Assembly (NCBI GenBank): GCA_046565505.1
Contig: JBKHYJ010000022.1
Location: 310,001-374,000 of the forward strand
Reading direction: 5' to 3'
From: JBKHYJ01 sp046565505
Lineage (GTDB): Bacteria; Acidobacteriota; Blastocatellia; UBA7656
Length of the DNA stretch: 64,000 bases
Part shown: piece after piece, positions 8,025-15,764 of the stretch
How the letters are laid out: every line of letters begins with the position of its first letter
How positions within the stretch are numbered: the stretch's first letter is position 1
Position numbers and translations under genes: made by a program
Notes under the pieces: model-generated
The model's database searches: none
What the model was told of the DNA's origin: nothing
What the model saw: only the letters and a program-made list of their open reading frames with translations

Positions 8025-8843
8025 CTATCTCATTATCGCTTCCGACTGGGCCTCGCCGCGCTCCAGCTTCAGGCGTATGTGTACAAAGTTGTAAGGGGGC
8101 CACGGCCCGCTGTACTTGAACGAGAGCTTACCTTCGTACTTGGCGGCGATCTCTTTCACCTTCTGGTCGAACTCCGTCTCGCGGTCGCGCTCGACTAAGA
8201 AGGCGGCGTTCATGATCATCTTGTCGCCGATGGGCTTGTTGGCGCGGGAGGCGACGGCCGTGCCTTGCAGGACCGAGTAGACTTCGCGCACGTAGGCGTC
8301 GGCCTGCTCGGTGAGCGTGGCCTCGACCAGGCGGCCGAGCTGCATGCGGGCGAAGTAGGTCGAGCCGCTCGCGCGCGAGGTTATCTGCTCTTTCAGGTTG
8401 CGTATCTCCTCGTTTTCCTGCTCGATCTGGGCGATGACGCGCTCGCGGTCCCAGTTGACCTTCAGCCCGAACTCCACCTTGCCTTCCATCTTGGCGAATA
8501 CGTCATGCAGCGCGTCATAAGTCCCGCGCATCAACTCGATTATGTCCTGCTCCGTGCGGAACAGCGCGCCGAACGCCATGGGCAAGACGGTGAACTCGCG
8601 CATGACGGTCTCGTTCACCTGCTCGTGAGTGAATACGTTTTCGCGCGTCGGGTCATAGACTATGAGCGGGGTGTTAGAGACGACCGCCGCCAGGTCTTCG
8701 TAGTGTACCGTATAAACGTCGTCGCCCCGCCCGCCTATGCCTATCGGGCCGAAGGTGCGCGGGTCCTTCGAGTCGATTATGCAGTAAACGTATTTCCCTT
8801 CCGCCACGGCGGTAGTGGTTGGTTGATCGATTTCAGCGGACAT
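8025..8843 (-). CDS. GvpF/GvpL-family gas vesicle protein, first gene of the operon
   Basis: This is the third GvpF/L paralog, about 272 residues from the ATG at 8843. Translation from further upstream would add about 35 residues of proline- and cysteine-containing sequence that does not look like the family. Family marks are GKYVYCIID near the start, NVFTHEQVNETVMREFTVLP with MAFGALFRT in the first half, and YSGPWPPYNFVHI at the end. It is the promoter-proximal gene of the gas-vesicle operon. The 700-nt gap upstream presumably holds the promoter. Confidence 0.92.
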   Translation of the reverse strand: MSAEIDQPTTTAVAEGKYVYCIIDSKDPRTFGPIGIGGRGDDVYTVHYEDLAAVVSNTPLIVYDPTRENVFTHEQVNETVMREFTVLPMAFGALFRTEQDIIELMRGTYDALHDVFAKMEGKVEFGLKVNWDRERVIAQIEQENEEIRNLKEQITSRASGSTYFARMQLGRLVEATLTEQADAYVREVYSVLQGTAVASRANKPIGDKMIMNAAFLVERDRETEFDQKVKEIAAKYEGKLSFKYSGPWPPYNFVHIRLKLERGEAQSEAIMR

Positions 8844-9030
8844 AGTTTTCGCAACCTCAATGACTTTGTTGAACTCGCATCCCGCGCCGGCAGGAGGCTG
8901 CCCTTGAGAGCAGGGGGCCGGCAGACCCGCATGCCTAAGCATGCGCATTCGCGCAGCGGCGGCGGCCCGGGTCAGCTATTTCAAGCCGTGCCGGGCGGCT
9001 CGGCGACACCTGTATAATCGTCTTTACGAA

Positions 9031-9045
9031 GTTGTATGGTACAAC
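9031..9045. promoter_or_regulatory. Perfect dyad GTTGTA-TGG-TACAAC upstream of the gvp operon
   Basis: A perfect 6+3+6 palindrome lies 188 nt upstream of the first gvp start codon, in the only sizeable gap before the operon. A TATAAT hexamer (plus strand) is close by at 9013-9018. Position and symmetry suit a repressor or activator site controlling the gas-vesicle operon. No protein is known to bind it, and a chance match is possible. Confidence 0.3.
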
Positions 9046-9540
9046 CAATCCCAGCCGTTGACAACTATCTTCGCCATAGGCGGCGGCCGCGGGCAGTGTC
9101 TGAAGTGTCTATTGCCCAAAATGGTGCGGGCTTGTTACGCGCGGTGATGGTAGATAACAGCGTTATATCAATCACTCTGATGCTCGGCCTTCATCGCCGG
9201 GCTTCTCAGGCCCGCTTAGCTACTCGGGCTCATCTGGTTCATCGGGCTTAGGGGTGCAGTAGGCCGACGGGCCATGCCGAGCGGGGGTCGGAGGGCCGCA
9301 TCCGAATCAGTTCGCGATTCTCTTTGAAGGGGTCAGAGAACATACTCTTGCCCCTCGCTCCTTATTCAATAGTTGTTCCGAAACAATCTTTGACTGAGTA
9401 CCAACTTGCGCCCGTGGTATCTCAGTCTTTTGTTTGCAAAATTCATGTGGGTGCTTGACAATGCTATGTTTAATAGATAAACCTACTTATCCATATAGCA
9501 GGTAGGCCCCAAGAAATTCATCCGGGAGGCGTGTGATTAA
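9046..9540. other. Non-coding stretch with a composition change
   Basis: I see no convincing gene here. The first part is GC-rich like the gas-vesicle side. From about 9330 the sequence becomes clearly AT-richer and stays so through the methyltransferase islet, so the left boundary of the acquired segment is probably here. A TTGACA at 9455-9460 is a possible -35 box for the methyltransferase gene, but no good -10 is visible at standard spacing. GGGAGG at 9524-9529 may be its ribosome-binding site. Confidence 0.4.
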
Positions 9541-10437
9541 TTGTCTAACTCTGCGCCAGTATTTAATGAGTTTGTGCCTGAAGTAGAAGTTGGCATAAAC
9601 GAATGGCATGGTCAGACAATAAATGGAACCCCTTGGCACATTTACCAGGGAGACTCATATGAGCGGCTTACTGGTTTCAAAGACGAATCTTTCAACTGTG
9701 TAGTAACCTCACCTCCGTACTACTGCCTCAGAGACTACGGCGTTGACGGACAGATAGGCTTGGAAGAAACGGTGGGCGAATACGTGAATTCTATCGCAAA
9801 GGTTTTTGATGAAGTCTATCGGGTTCTGAGAAAAGACGGGGTTTTGTTTTTGAACATAGGTGACACTTATTACTCCGGCAAAGGCAAGTCACACGGAGTT
9901 GACCGGAAGAGCAGTAAGCGCCGTTTTGGTCTCAGGGCGGTTGACAAAAGCGGTGGCGTAGGCGCTGGCATCAAACGAAAAACTATTATAGGTGTTCCCT
10001 GGCGTGTTGCTCTTGAAATGACACGGCGAGGCTGGGTGCTGCGGAGTCCAATTATTTGGCACCGAAAGAAAGATTTACGTGAATTTGTTAAAGATAGGCC
10101 GCACCGTAGCTATGAGCACGTATTTATGTTTGTAAAAGAACGTAAATACTATTTCAATCGTGACGCTTTCCTAAGAAAGCCGGAAATAGAAGAGGACATG
10201 TGGACAATCGCTGCCCGTCCTAAGTCCACTAATGGGATTGATACTGCCCCGTACCCTGATGAGTTAGTAGAGAGGTGTCTTGATTTGGGGTGTCCCGTGG
10301 GCGGCGGCGTTTTGGACCCATTCGCCGGCGCAGGTACGACTCTCAGAGTCGCCGTGAAATCCGACCGTCCAGCGACGGGCATTGATCTCAGCCCCGCGTT
10401 CTGTGAATACATGGTCAATGAGCTAAAGAAGTACTAG
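9541..10437 (+). CDS. Beta-class site-specific DNA methyltransferase
   Basis: This 298-residue protein has the catalytic motif TSPPYY (Thr56-Tyr61) before the S-adenosylmethionine motif DPFAGAGTT (from Asp259), the order of beta-class amino-methyltransferases. The SPPY form points to N4-cytosine, though N6-adenine methylation is possible because this signature is not fully discriminating. The chosen start is TTG at 9541, with a GGGAGG 11 nt upstream. The gene is AT-richer than the region around it. It lies 9 nt before the ATPase gene and two genes before an HNH nuclease, so it is probably the protective or modifying member of a three-gene system. The target sequence cannot be read. Confidence 0.9.
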   Translation: MSNSAPVFNEFVPEVEVGINEWHGQTINGTPWHIYQGDSYERLTGFKDESFNCVVTSPPYYCLRDYGVDGQIGLEETVGEYVNSIAKVFDEVYRVLRKDGVLFLNIGDTYYSGKGKSHGVDRKSSKRRFGLRAVDKSGGVGAGIKRKTIIGVPWRVALEMTRRGWVLRSPIIWHRKKDLREFVKDRPHRSYEHVFMFVKERKYYFNRDAFLRKPEIEEDMWTIAARPKSTNGIDTAPYPDELVERCLDLGCPVGGGVLDPFAGAGTTLRVAVKSDRPATGIDLSPAFCEYMVNELKKY

Positions 10438-10446
10438 CCTGAGCCG

Positions 10447-12303
10447 ATGTTCTTAACAGCAGACCAAATCAGAGACTCTATTGAACACCTGGAGTCAGTC
10501 CACCCTTTTTTTGGCATCACTTTTCTGGCTTGTAAGCAAGCGAGGCTGCCGGTCGGCAAGCCAACCGAATTCTACATGGATTCGGTTACCAAAGATTTCT
10601 TGGACACTTACTTTAAACCGGACCCTGATTCTGAATGGTACTTTCGCGTCTTCAGGCTCTCCGACAAGAGTCAAGAGTGGTTAAGACCTGACTACGCATC
10701 TTCAGGCTTACAGGCCATCAACACCCAGACCTTTGGCAAAGCATTTATACACAGAAAGAATATAAACCGCTGGGCCTGGGCAGAGGACTACGTTGATATA
10801 CTGAGAACGCATCTGAAAAAAAAACAACGCATACCTGCCTTTAACCTCGCAGCATGGCTGTATCGTGACCGCAATTGGCCCGCGCGGACAACCGAGAAGA
10901 CTCTGGTTGATGTATTCCTGGACGAATTTAATATAAGTGGTGATGAAAAGAAAAGGCTATTCGATTTATCAACACCTATAAAGTATTTCGGCTACCTTTT
11001 TTTACAAGATGAAAAAGTATCTTGGGATGAACTTAACTTAGCTGGCCCCCCTCCTGATGCAACCCCCGAAGAGGGAGGAACCCTTTCTTTCTTACAAGTT
11101 CAGGGCGTCGGCCCGGCCAAGTCTTTCAAGTTTGAACCAAGTGAGCGGCTTAATTTGATAACCGGGGACAATGGATTAGGCAAGACATTTCTCCTTGACT
11201 GTGCGTGGTGGGCATTAACAGGAGACTGGGCAGGCCGGCAGGCATATCCGAGGCAGGAGCATGAGAACAGAAATCCGCAGATCAGCTTTCAAATCAAGGG
11301 GGCAAGGAAATACGACCCAATTACGATAAAATACGACTGGATCAAGAATAATTGGCCTCCCCCAGAGTCCCGTCCCACGATCCCCGGTCTTGTGGTCTAT
11401 GCAAGAGTAGATGGTTCATTTTCTGTTTGGGACCCTGCACTAAAATACCAATCGTCTCAACCCCAAAGTCTTACGTTAACGAGGGAGGAAATCTGGAGAG
11501 GGGTTGACGATAAGATTGAGGGCTTACTGCGTGACTGGGTGAGATGGCAGATCACCCCGGACAAGTCTCCTTTTGAGGTTTTCAAGAGAGTACTACGCCG
11601 ACTTTCTCCGCCCGACATGGGGGTATTAGAGCCGGCGGAAAGCCGTAGAATTCCAGGCGAACGCAGAGAGATACCTCATTTAAAACATCCCTATGGAGAG
11701 GTGCCGATTCTTGTTGAATCAGCAGGAGTGCGACGCATTATCACCTTAGCTTACCTGATCGTGTGGGCGTGGACAGAGCATAAAATCGCGTCGGAGCTCG
11801 CACACCAAGAACCGCAAAGCCGGATGGTGATCCTCATTGATGAGATGGAAGCGCATCTCCATCCAAAATCCCAACGGGCAGTCCTTCCTGCATTACTGGA
11901 TGTCAAAGATGAATTATCAAGCAAGCTACAGATACAATCCATCGTAGCAACCCATTCCCCCCTTGTAATGGCATCGGTCGAACCGATTTTCAATAAAGAG
12001 AGAGACAGACTGTTCCATTTAGATTTGACAAAAAAGGGACAGGTTACGTTTAATGAATTACCGTTCGTAGCGTATGGAGCAGTTGATTCTTGGCTAACCT
12101 CGCAAGTATTTGAGTTAGAACAGCCACGCAATAGAGATGCAGAGAGGGCTATAGAAGCTGCGATAGCTCTGCAAAAGCAGAAGAGTACAAGCAAGGAGGA
12201 GGTTCAGCGAGTAACAGATGCCCTTGTAAGATACGTTCCAGCGGAAGACGAATTTTGGCCCAGGTGGGTGTACTTTGCTGAACAGTATGGAATAGAAATA
12301 TGA
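10447..12303 (+). CDS. AAA/SMC-like ATPase of a Septu-related defence pair, with an extra N-terminal domain
   Basis: The protein has 618 residues. The ATPase part begins near residue 215: Walker A GDNGLGKT (240-247), Walker B MVILIDEMEAH with Asp465 and Glu466, and an H-loop IVATHSP (499-505). This is the arrangement of RecF/OLD/PtuA-type predicted ATPases. The first 210 or so residues form a separate domain with many aromatics (for example INTQTFGKAFIH and WAWAEDYV) that I do not recognise. Its TGA overlaps the next gene's ATG (ATGA), so the HNH protein is translationally coupled. By analogy with PtuA/PtuB it should sense infection and license the nuclease. That is inference. Confidence 0.85.
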   Translation: MFLTADQIRDSIEHLESVHPFFGITFLACKQARLPVGKPTEFYMDSVTKDFLDTYFKPDPDSEWYFRVFRLSDKSQEWLRPDYASSGLQAINTQTFGKAFIHRKNINRWAWAEDYVDILRTHLKKKQRIPAFNLAAWLYRDRNWPARTTEKTLVDVFLDEFNISGDEKKRLFDLSTPIKYFGYLFLQDEKVSWDELNLAGPPPDATPEEGGTLSFLQVQGVGPAKSFKFEPSERLNLITGDNGLGKTFLLDCAWWALTGDWAGRQAYPRQEHENRNPQISFQIKGARKYDPITIKYDWIKNNWPPPESRPTIPGLVVYARVDGSFSVWDPALKYQSSQPQSLTLTREEIWRGVDDKIEGLLRDWVRWQITPDKSPFEVFKRVLRRLSPPDMGVLEPAESRRIPGERREIPHLKHPYGEVPILVESAGVRRIITLAYLIVWAWTEHKIASELAHQEPQSRMVILIDEMEAHLHPKSQRAVLPALLDVKDELSSKLQIQSIVATHSPLVMASVEPIFNKERDRLFHLDLTKKGQVTFNELPFVAYGAVDSWLTSQVFELEQPRNRDAERAIEAAIALQKQKSTSKEEVQRVTDALVRYVPAEDEFWPRWVYFAEQYGIEI

Positions 12304-12944
12304 TCCCTGTGACAAGGCAAGATGAGCCAGCATATTTTAATAACCAAATTAGAAGACCTGGCCGAGCTTTCCTAAGACGCAGGCCAGCCCCAACAACTCA
12401 GCAAATTCGTTCAAATAATCTTTGGCGATTGTGCCACGATGACTTGCATTATTTATACGGCGGGATCTGTGCTTATTCAGCACAGTGGACTCCCAGGCAA
12501 AGGAGGCCGGCGTCAATCGAGCATTCTTCCGTTGATCATTTCGTACCCATTTCAGCCAAACACAATCTGGCATATGAATGGAACAACTACCGCCTTGCCC
12601 GTGCGAGAGTGAATAGCAATAAAGGCGACTCAACAGATGTCCTGGACCCTTTTCTAATACAACCTGATTGGTTTGTCATAAACTTTAGGACTTTTCTGAT
12701 AAGGCCCAATGACGGTTTATCAGCAGCTTTGGAGGGACAAATAGAAGACTCAATCACTCAGTTAGGTTTGAATGATAATGATTTTGTAGGGGAGAGGGTT
12801 GGTCTTTTACAAGCCTATGCGGAAGGGCCTCCGGCCGGTGTAGATTTTACCTTCTTAGAACAGAGGTATCCATTTATAGCTTATGAGTTAACGCGCCAAG
12901 GTGAAGTAGATGCGATTAGAGCAAGGATGAGGAGGCGTAAATAA
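12300..12944 (+). CDS. HNH endonuclease, PtuB-like partner of the ATPase
   Basis: This 214-residue protein has an HNH nuclease core: GGICAYSAQW (Cys57), SVDHFVPIS with the catalytic Asp79-His80 pair, and the EWNNYRLARARVNSNKG helix carrying Asn95/Asn96. The N-terminus (RQDEPAYF, then an RRPGRAFLRRRP stretch) resembles the HNH proteins commonly found beside predicted ATPases. It overlaps the ATPase stop by four bases. Together the two genes match the architecture of Septu (PtuAB). It is probably the DNA-cleaving effector. AT-rich composition supports recent acquisition of the three-gene set. Confidence 0.87.
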   Translation: MIPVTRQDEPAYFNNQIRRPGRAFLRRRPAPTTQQIRSNNLWRLCHDDLHYLYGGICAYSAQWTPRQRRPASIEHSSVDHFVPISAKHNLAYEWNNYRLARARVNSNKGDSTDVLDPFLIQPDWFVINFRTFLIRPNDGLSAALEGQIEDSITQLGLNDNDFVGERVGLLQAYAEGPPAGVDFTFLEQRYPFIAYELTRQGEVDAIRARMRRRK

Positions 12945-13054
12945 TTTGTGATGCGCGAAACCTCGGGCGACAACAATCGCCATCACAGCCCTTCGGCCCT
13001 TCTGCCACAAATCTATTTGCCTCTAACCCGGCAGCCCCGAGGGAGGAAGTGGTT

Positions 13055-13237
13055 GCGCCCCGTTTTGACGGCGTGCGCGGCTTGATGTAGCGGTGCGTCA
13101 TTCCGGGGTCCTCTACGTGCCAGTGAAACTCGGCTCGGAATTCGTGACCATTGTCTGTGCGAATCATGTGTATTGCGAATCGTGTGGATATTGAGGACGC
13201 GCAGCTTCCTGGTAATGTCGTGTTGAGGTTGGGTCAT
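13055..13237 (-). pseudogene. IS481-family transposase remnant with an internal deletion
   Basis: On the minus strand, MTQPQHDITRKLRVLN (from ATG 13237) is a typical IS481 transposase N-terminus, preceded by a perfect AAGGAGGT at 13243-13250. About 25 codons later, in another frame, IRTDNGHEFRAEFHWHVED with IKPRTP appears. This is the DDE catalytic-core motif of the same family from much further into the protein. More than 100 residues between them are missing, and the C-terminus is lost after IKPRTP. It lies directly beside the defence islet, which suggests how that islet arrived. The rest of 12945-13367 shows no gene. Confidence 0.75.
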
Positions 13238-13367
13238 AGCGGACCTCCTTGAGAGAGAGTTTCTCCTTCGGAGGTCTCCTGCCAACCGAGGTCCCGCTTT
13301 CCAAAGATTAATTATCGCAGGGCGCGGCTTCCAAACGCGCCGCGCTAGTGAACCGGCCGATGCGTAT

Positions 13368-13937
13368 TCAAGCGGTCAGGGTTTTTATCAAGGCCGCATG
13401 CGCGTAGGGTATGACGACTTCGGCGATCAGCATGCCGTCCTTCTTAATCGAAGCGACGCCCGCGGCGACGGCCGTCCGCACGGAGCTGACCTCCCCGGTC
13501 AAGACGACCAGGCCCTTCCCGCCGGGCTGATTGCGCGCCTCTATCAGCGTGATGGCCGCCGACTTCACGGCCGCGTCCCCGGCGTATATGGCCGCCGCCA
13601 CTTCTTTAGTCTCGATGATCCCGACCGCCTCTACGCGATCGACCTTCACGCGGCCCCTGATCGCGGGCGGCAATTCCGGGTGGACGTTCTGTATGATGAA
13701 ATGGTCGATCACGGACCCGCCCGCCGTGCCTAGACCGGCTCTCAGAGCCGATTCCACGTCCGCCACCATCCCCCCGATCATTATCAAATACTTCCCGCGC
13801 GGGACGATCGTCGTCATCAGCAGCTCCACGTCGGCCATCTTCATCATAGAGTCTGTGGCCTCTATGCCCCTGGCTATGGAGCTCGTCTCTATGAACCCTA
13901 TGCACGGGTTTCGGTTGGTGAGGTCGTTTGCGCTCAT
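13368..13937 (-). CDS. Orphan bacterial microcompartment shell protein, tandem BMC domains (BMC-T)
   Basis: This 189-residue protein is built from two BMC domains. The first is at about 12-90 (IGFIETSSIARGIEATDSMM to VIDHFIIQNVHP); the second is at about 105-187 (VGIIETKEVAAAIYAGDAAV to IAEVVIPYAHAAL). Two BMC domains in one chain form trimeric hexagon-like tiles (BMC-T). No other shell protein, pentamer or encapsulated enzyme is in the window, so the gene is isolated here. It may belong to a compartment encoded elsewhere or have a stand-alone scaffold role. The fold assignment is firm and the function is open. Confidence 0.93.
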   Translation of the reverse strand: MSANDLTNRNPCIGFIETSSIARGIEATDSMMKMADVELLMTTIVPRGKYLIMIGGMVADVESALRAGLGTAGGSVIDHFIIQNVHPELPPAIRGRVKVDRVEAVGIIETKEVAAAIYAGDAAVKSAAITLIEARNQPGGKGLVVLTGEVSSVRTAVAAGVASIKKDGMLIAEVVIPYAHAALIKTLTA

Positions 13938-14091
13938 GCCTGCTTCCTTTGCCTATACGGATTTCGATTCCTTATCGCCCCGCAAGGAAACGATGAACGC
14001 GGAACTATGAACGATGAATCGCCAAAGCGCAACACGTTTTTACGCCCCGGCCCGCGGCCCCGGCGATTCGCCGCCCATGCTTCATGATTTG

Positions 14092-14301
14092 TCAGGCCGT
14101 GTATGGGTGTCGCTTGGCGTAAGAGTAAGCCGTGTAGGCCGAGATGAGGTGACACACCCAGCCGAACAGTCCGCCCGTGCCTATCCATATGCCGGGCGTG
14201 ATGATTAACCAGAATATGCCGCGCAGTATCTTGCCATTGTAAATCTGGCCTACGCCCGGAATGAAGAAACTTAAAACCGCAGCCGTCCCCGGATCTCGCA
14301 T
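14092..14301 (-). CDS. Small TM2-domain membrane protein
   Basis: This 69-residue protein begins MRDPGTAAVLSFFIPGVGQI, the first helix of a TM2 domain, followed by the YNGKILRGIFW turn and a second hydrophobic helix. The start at 14301 is chosen because AAGGGGG lies seven nucleotides upstream; the longer frame to 14379 has no such signal. TM2 proteins are small inner-membrane proteins of unclear function. It diverges from the sigma-factor operon at 14589. Confidence 0.82.
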   Translation of the reverse strand: MRDPGTAAVLSFFIPGVGQIYNGKILRGIFWLIITPGIWIGTGGLFGWVCHLISAYTAYSYAKRHPYTA

Positions 14302-14429
14302 GATGCCCCCTTGCCTTACTCTGAATTGTTTTATCGTAATCATGATACGAGGCGGAGCGCCCCGGGGTTCGCACATCATGTTTTAACCCCGCGGTCGCAA
14401 AACCGATCACGCATGTGTGCGCTCGCAGG

Positions 14430-14452
14430 GCGCAGGGCTCCGCGCCCTGCGC
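14430..14452. other. Strong GC-rich hairpin between divergent genes
   Basis: GCGCAGGGC at 14430-14438 pairs perfectly with GCCCTGCGC at 14444-14452 across a 5-nt loop. No T tract follows on either strand. It lies between the divergent TM2 and sigma-factor genes, where a terminator is not expected. It is possibly a leader hairpin or a small repeat. Confidence 0.4.
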
Positions 14453-14588
14453 GTGTTATCATGCTTGACCCGCATGAGCATTCATCCGGCGGGGCGTCTG
14501 GTCGGGAAGGGCGCCGGATAAATTATTGCATTCGACCGGCGGTGGTCGTGCGTACTTATGTATGGTGGGGTGGGAAGGGACACAAACA

Positions 14589-15143
14589 TTGGAAAAGGCG
14601 GCGGAAGCCCGGCTCAACGAGATGCTGGCGCGCTCGGCCCTTGGCGACCAATTGGCCTTCGCGGAGATTATGCGGCAGCACCAGAGCATGGTCTTTAGTC
14701 TTGCCTGTCATTTTCTGCGCGACAGGTGGTTGGCAGAGGAGTTGGCTCAAGAAGTTTTCCTGAACCTCCACCAAAACCTCTCTGCCATAAAGTCCCCGGC
14801 CCACCTCACGTTCTGGCTGCGAAAGGTGACCTGCCACCGCTCCATAGACGCCGTCCGGCGGCTGAAGGCGCGCCCGCAGGTCGCGCTCGACGAGGCGCCG
14901 GAGCCGGCGACGAACGCGGCGGAGGACGACTTCATGCTGTCGGATATTTTGCGGCGAGTCGTGGACACGCTCCCTGAAAAAGCGCGCATGGTAATCATCC
15001 TCCGTTACCAGGAGGACCTCGAACCGGCTGAGATTTCCAGAGTGCTTGATATGCCGGTCAACACGGTCAAGAGCCATTTGCGGCGGTCGCTTTCGACCCT
15101 CAGGGATAAGCTGAGCCGCTCTTTAGGAGAAGCACAGGTATGA
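14589..15143 (+). CDS. ECF-type RNA polymerase sigma factor
   Basis: The protein shows sigma region 2 (AFAEIMRQHQSMVFSLACHF, AEELAQEVFLNLHQNL, FWLRKVTCHRSIDAVRR) and region 4 (LPEKARMVIILRYQEDLEP, AEISRVLDMPVNTVKSHLRR), with no regions 1 or 3, so it is an ECF sigma factor. TTG at 14589 is preferred because GGAAGGGA lies just upstream; an ATG at 14526 in the same frame would add 21 low-complexity residues. Its TGA overlaps the next ATG, coupling it to a membrane protein that is probably its anti-sigma factor. It likely drives the DUF4252 genes that follow. Confidence 0.88.
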   Translation: MEKAAEARLNEMLARSALGDQLAFAEIMRQHQSMVFSLACHFLRDRWLAEELAQEVFLNLHQNLSAIKSPAHLTFWLRKVTCHRSIDAVRRLKARPQVALDEAPEPATNAAEDDFMLSDILRRVVDTLPEKARMVIILRYQEDLEPAEISRVLDMPVNTVKSHLRRSLSTLRDKLSRSLGEAQV

Positions 15144-15748
15144 GCCGTCTCGACGATGAACTGAGAATTGCTTTCGAGCGCAAGCAGGCCCCGCCGGACC
15201 TCGCGGCGCGCGTGCTGGAGCGGATCAACCGAGCGCCCGCACCCGAAAGGAATTGGCGGGAGAGGCTGGCCGCGCTGTTCGCGCCGCCGAAGCTCCGGTG
15301 GGTCGCCATAGGCGTGGCCGCTTCTTTGCTCGTTGCGGTCGGCGTAGCTCAATATAACAGGCTTCATGACGCCCGGCCTGAGCAGGCGGCGGGCCTGGCC
15401 CGTACCCGCCCCGGTCTCGCGCCCGATGCCTCCGGCAATAAGGATGAAGGCGTAGCTGCCCCTCTCACGGCCGCGGCTCTTGGCGACGGCGGCGGGCATG
15501 TGCGGAGGCGGGACGCCGCCGCGCCGCGCCGCGATGTTTATAAATGCGACACGGCCCGCACCCCGGCTTTGAATCGGCCGTCACTCGCCGCCGCGCCCGA
15601 AGCGCGGCCGGTCAGCGCCGAGGCGGAGGCGGCGAAGGAGCGGGTGCTTTTTGCCCTCCAGATTCTCGACAGCACGCTCGCCGACGCCCAGAGGGTGATT
15701 CAGGAAGACACGCGGAAAGCCAAGTCTGAGCCTTTGCACAATCGATAG
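15140..15748 (+). CDS. Single-pass membrane protein, probable anti-sigma factor
   Basis: This 202-residue protein has a cytosolic N-terminal part of about 53 residues (RLDDELRIAFERKQAPPDLA...) and one transmembrane helix near residues 54-70 (WVAIGVAASLLVAVGVA). A long, low-complexity, presumably periplasmic part ends in a helical segment. No zinc-binding HxxxCxxC motif is present. The position, overlapping the ECF sigma gene by four bases, and the topology are those of anti-sigma factors. The assignment rests on context, because the sequence itself is not diagnostic. Confidence 0.65.
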   Translation: MSRLDDELRIAFERKQAPPDLAARVLERINRAPAPERNWRERLAALFAPPKLRWVAIGVAASLLVAVGVAQYNRLHDARPEQAAGLARTRPGLAPDASGNKDEGVAAPLTAAALGDGGGHVRRRDAAAPRRDVYKCDTARTPALNRPSLAAAPEARPVSAEAEAAKERVLFALQILDSTLADAQRVIQEDTRKAKSEPLHNR

Positions 15749-15764
15749 CACGCACGGAGGACTT

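Noticed and set aside
9541..12944. Classical type II restriction-modification or BREX/DISARM system
   Set aside because: No PglZ, BrxC/L, DrmA/B or recognisable type II restriction enzyme is present; the ATPase-HNH pair fits a Septu-type arrangement better.
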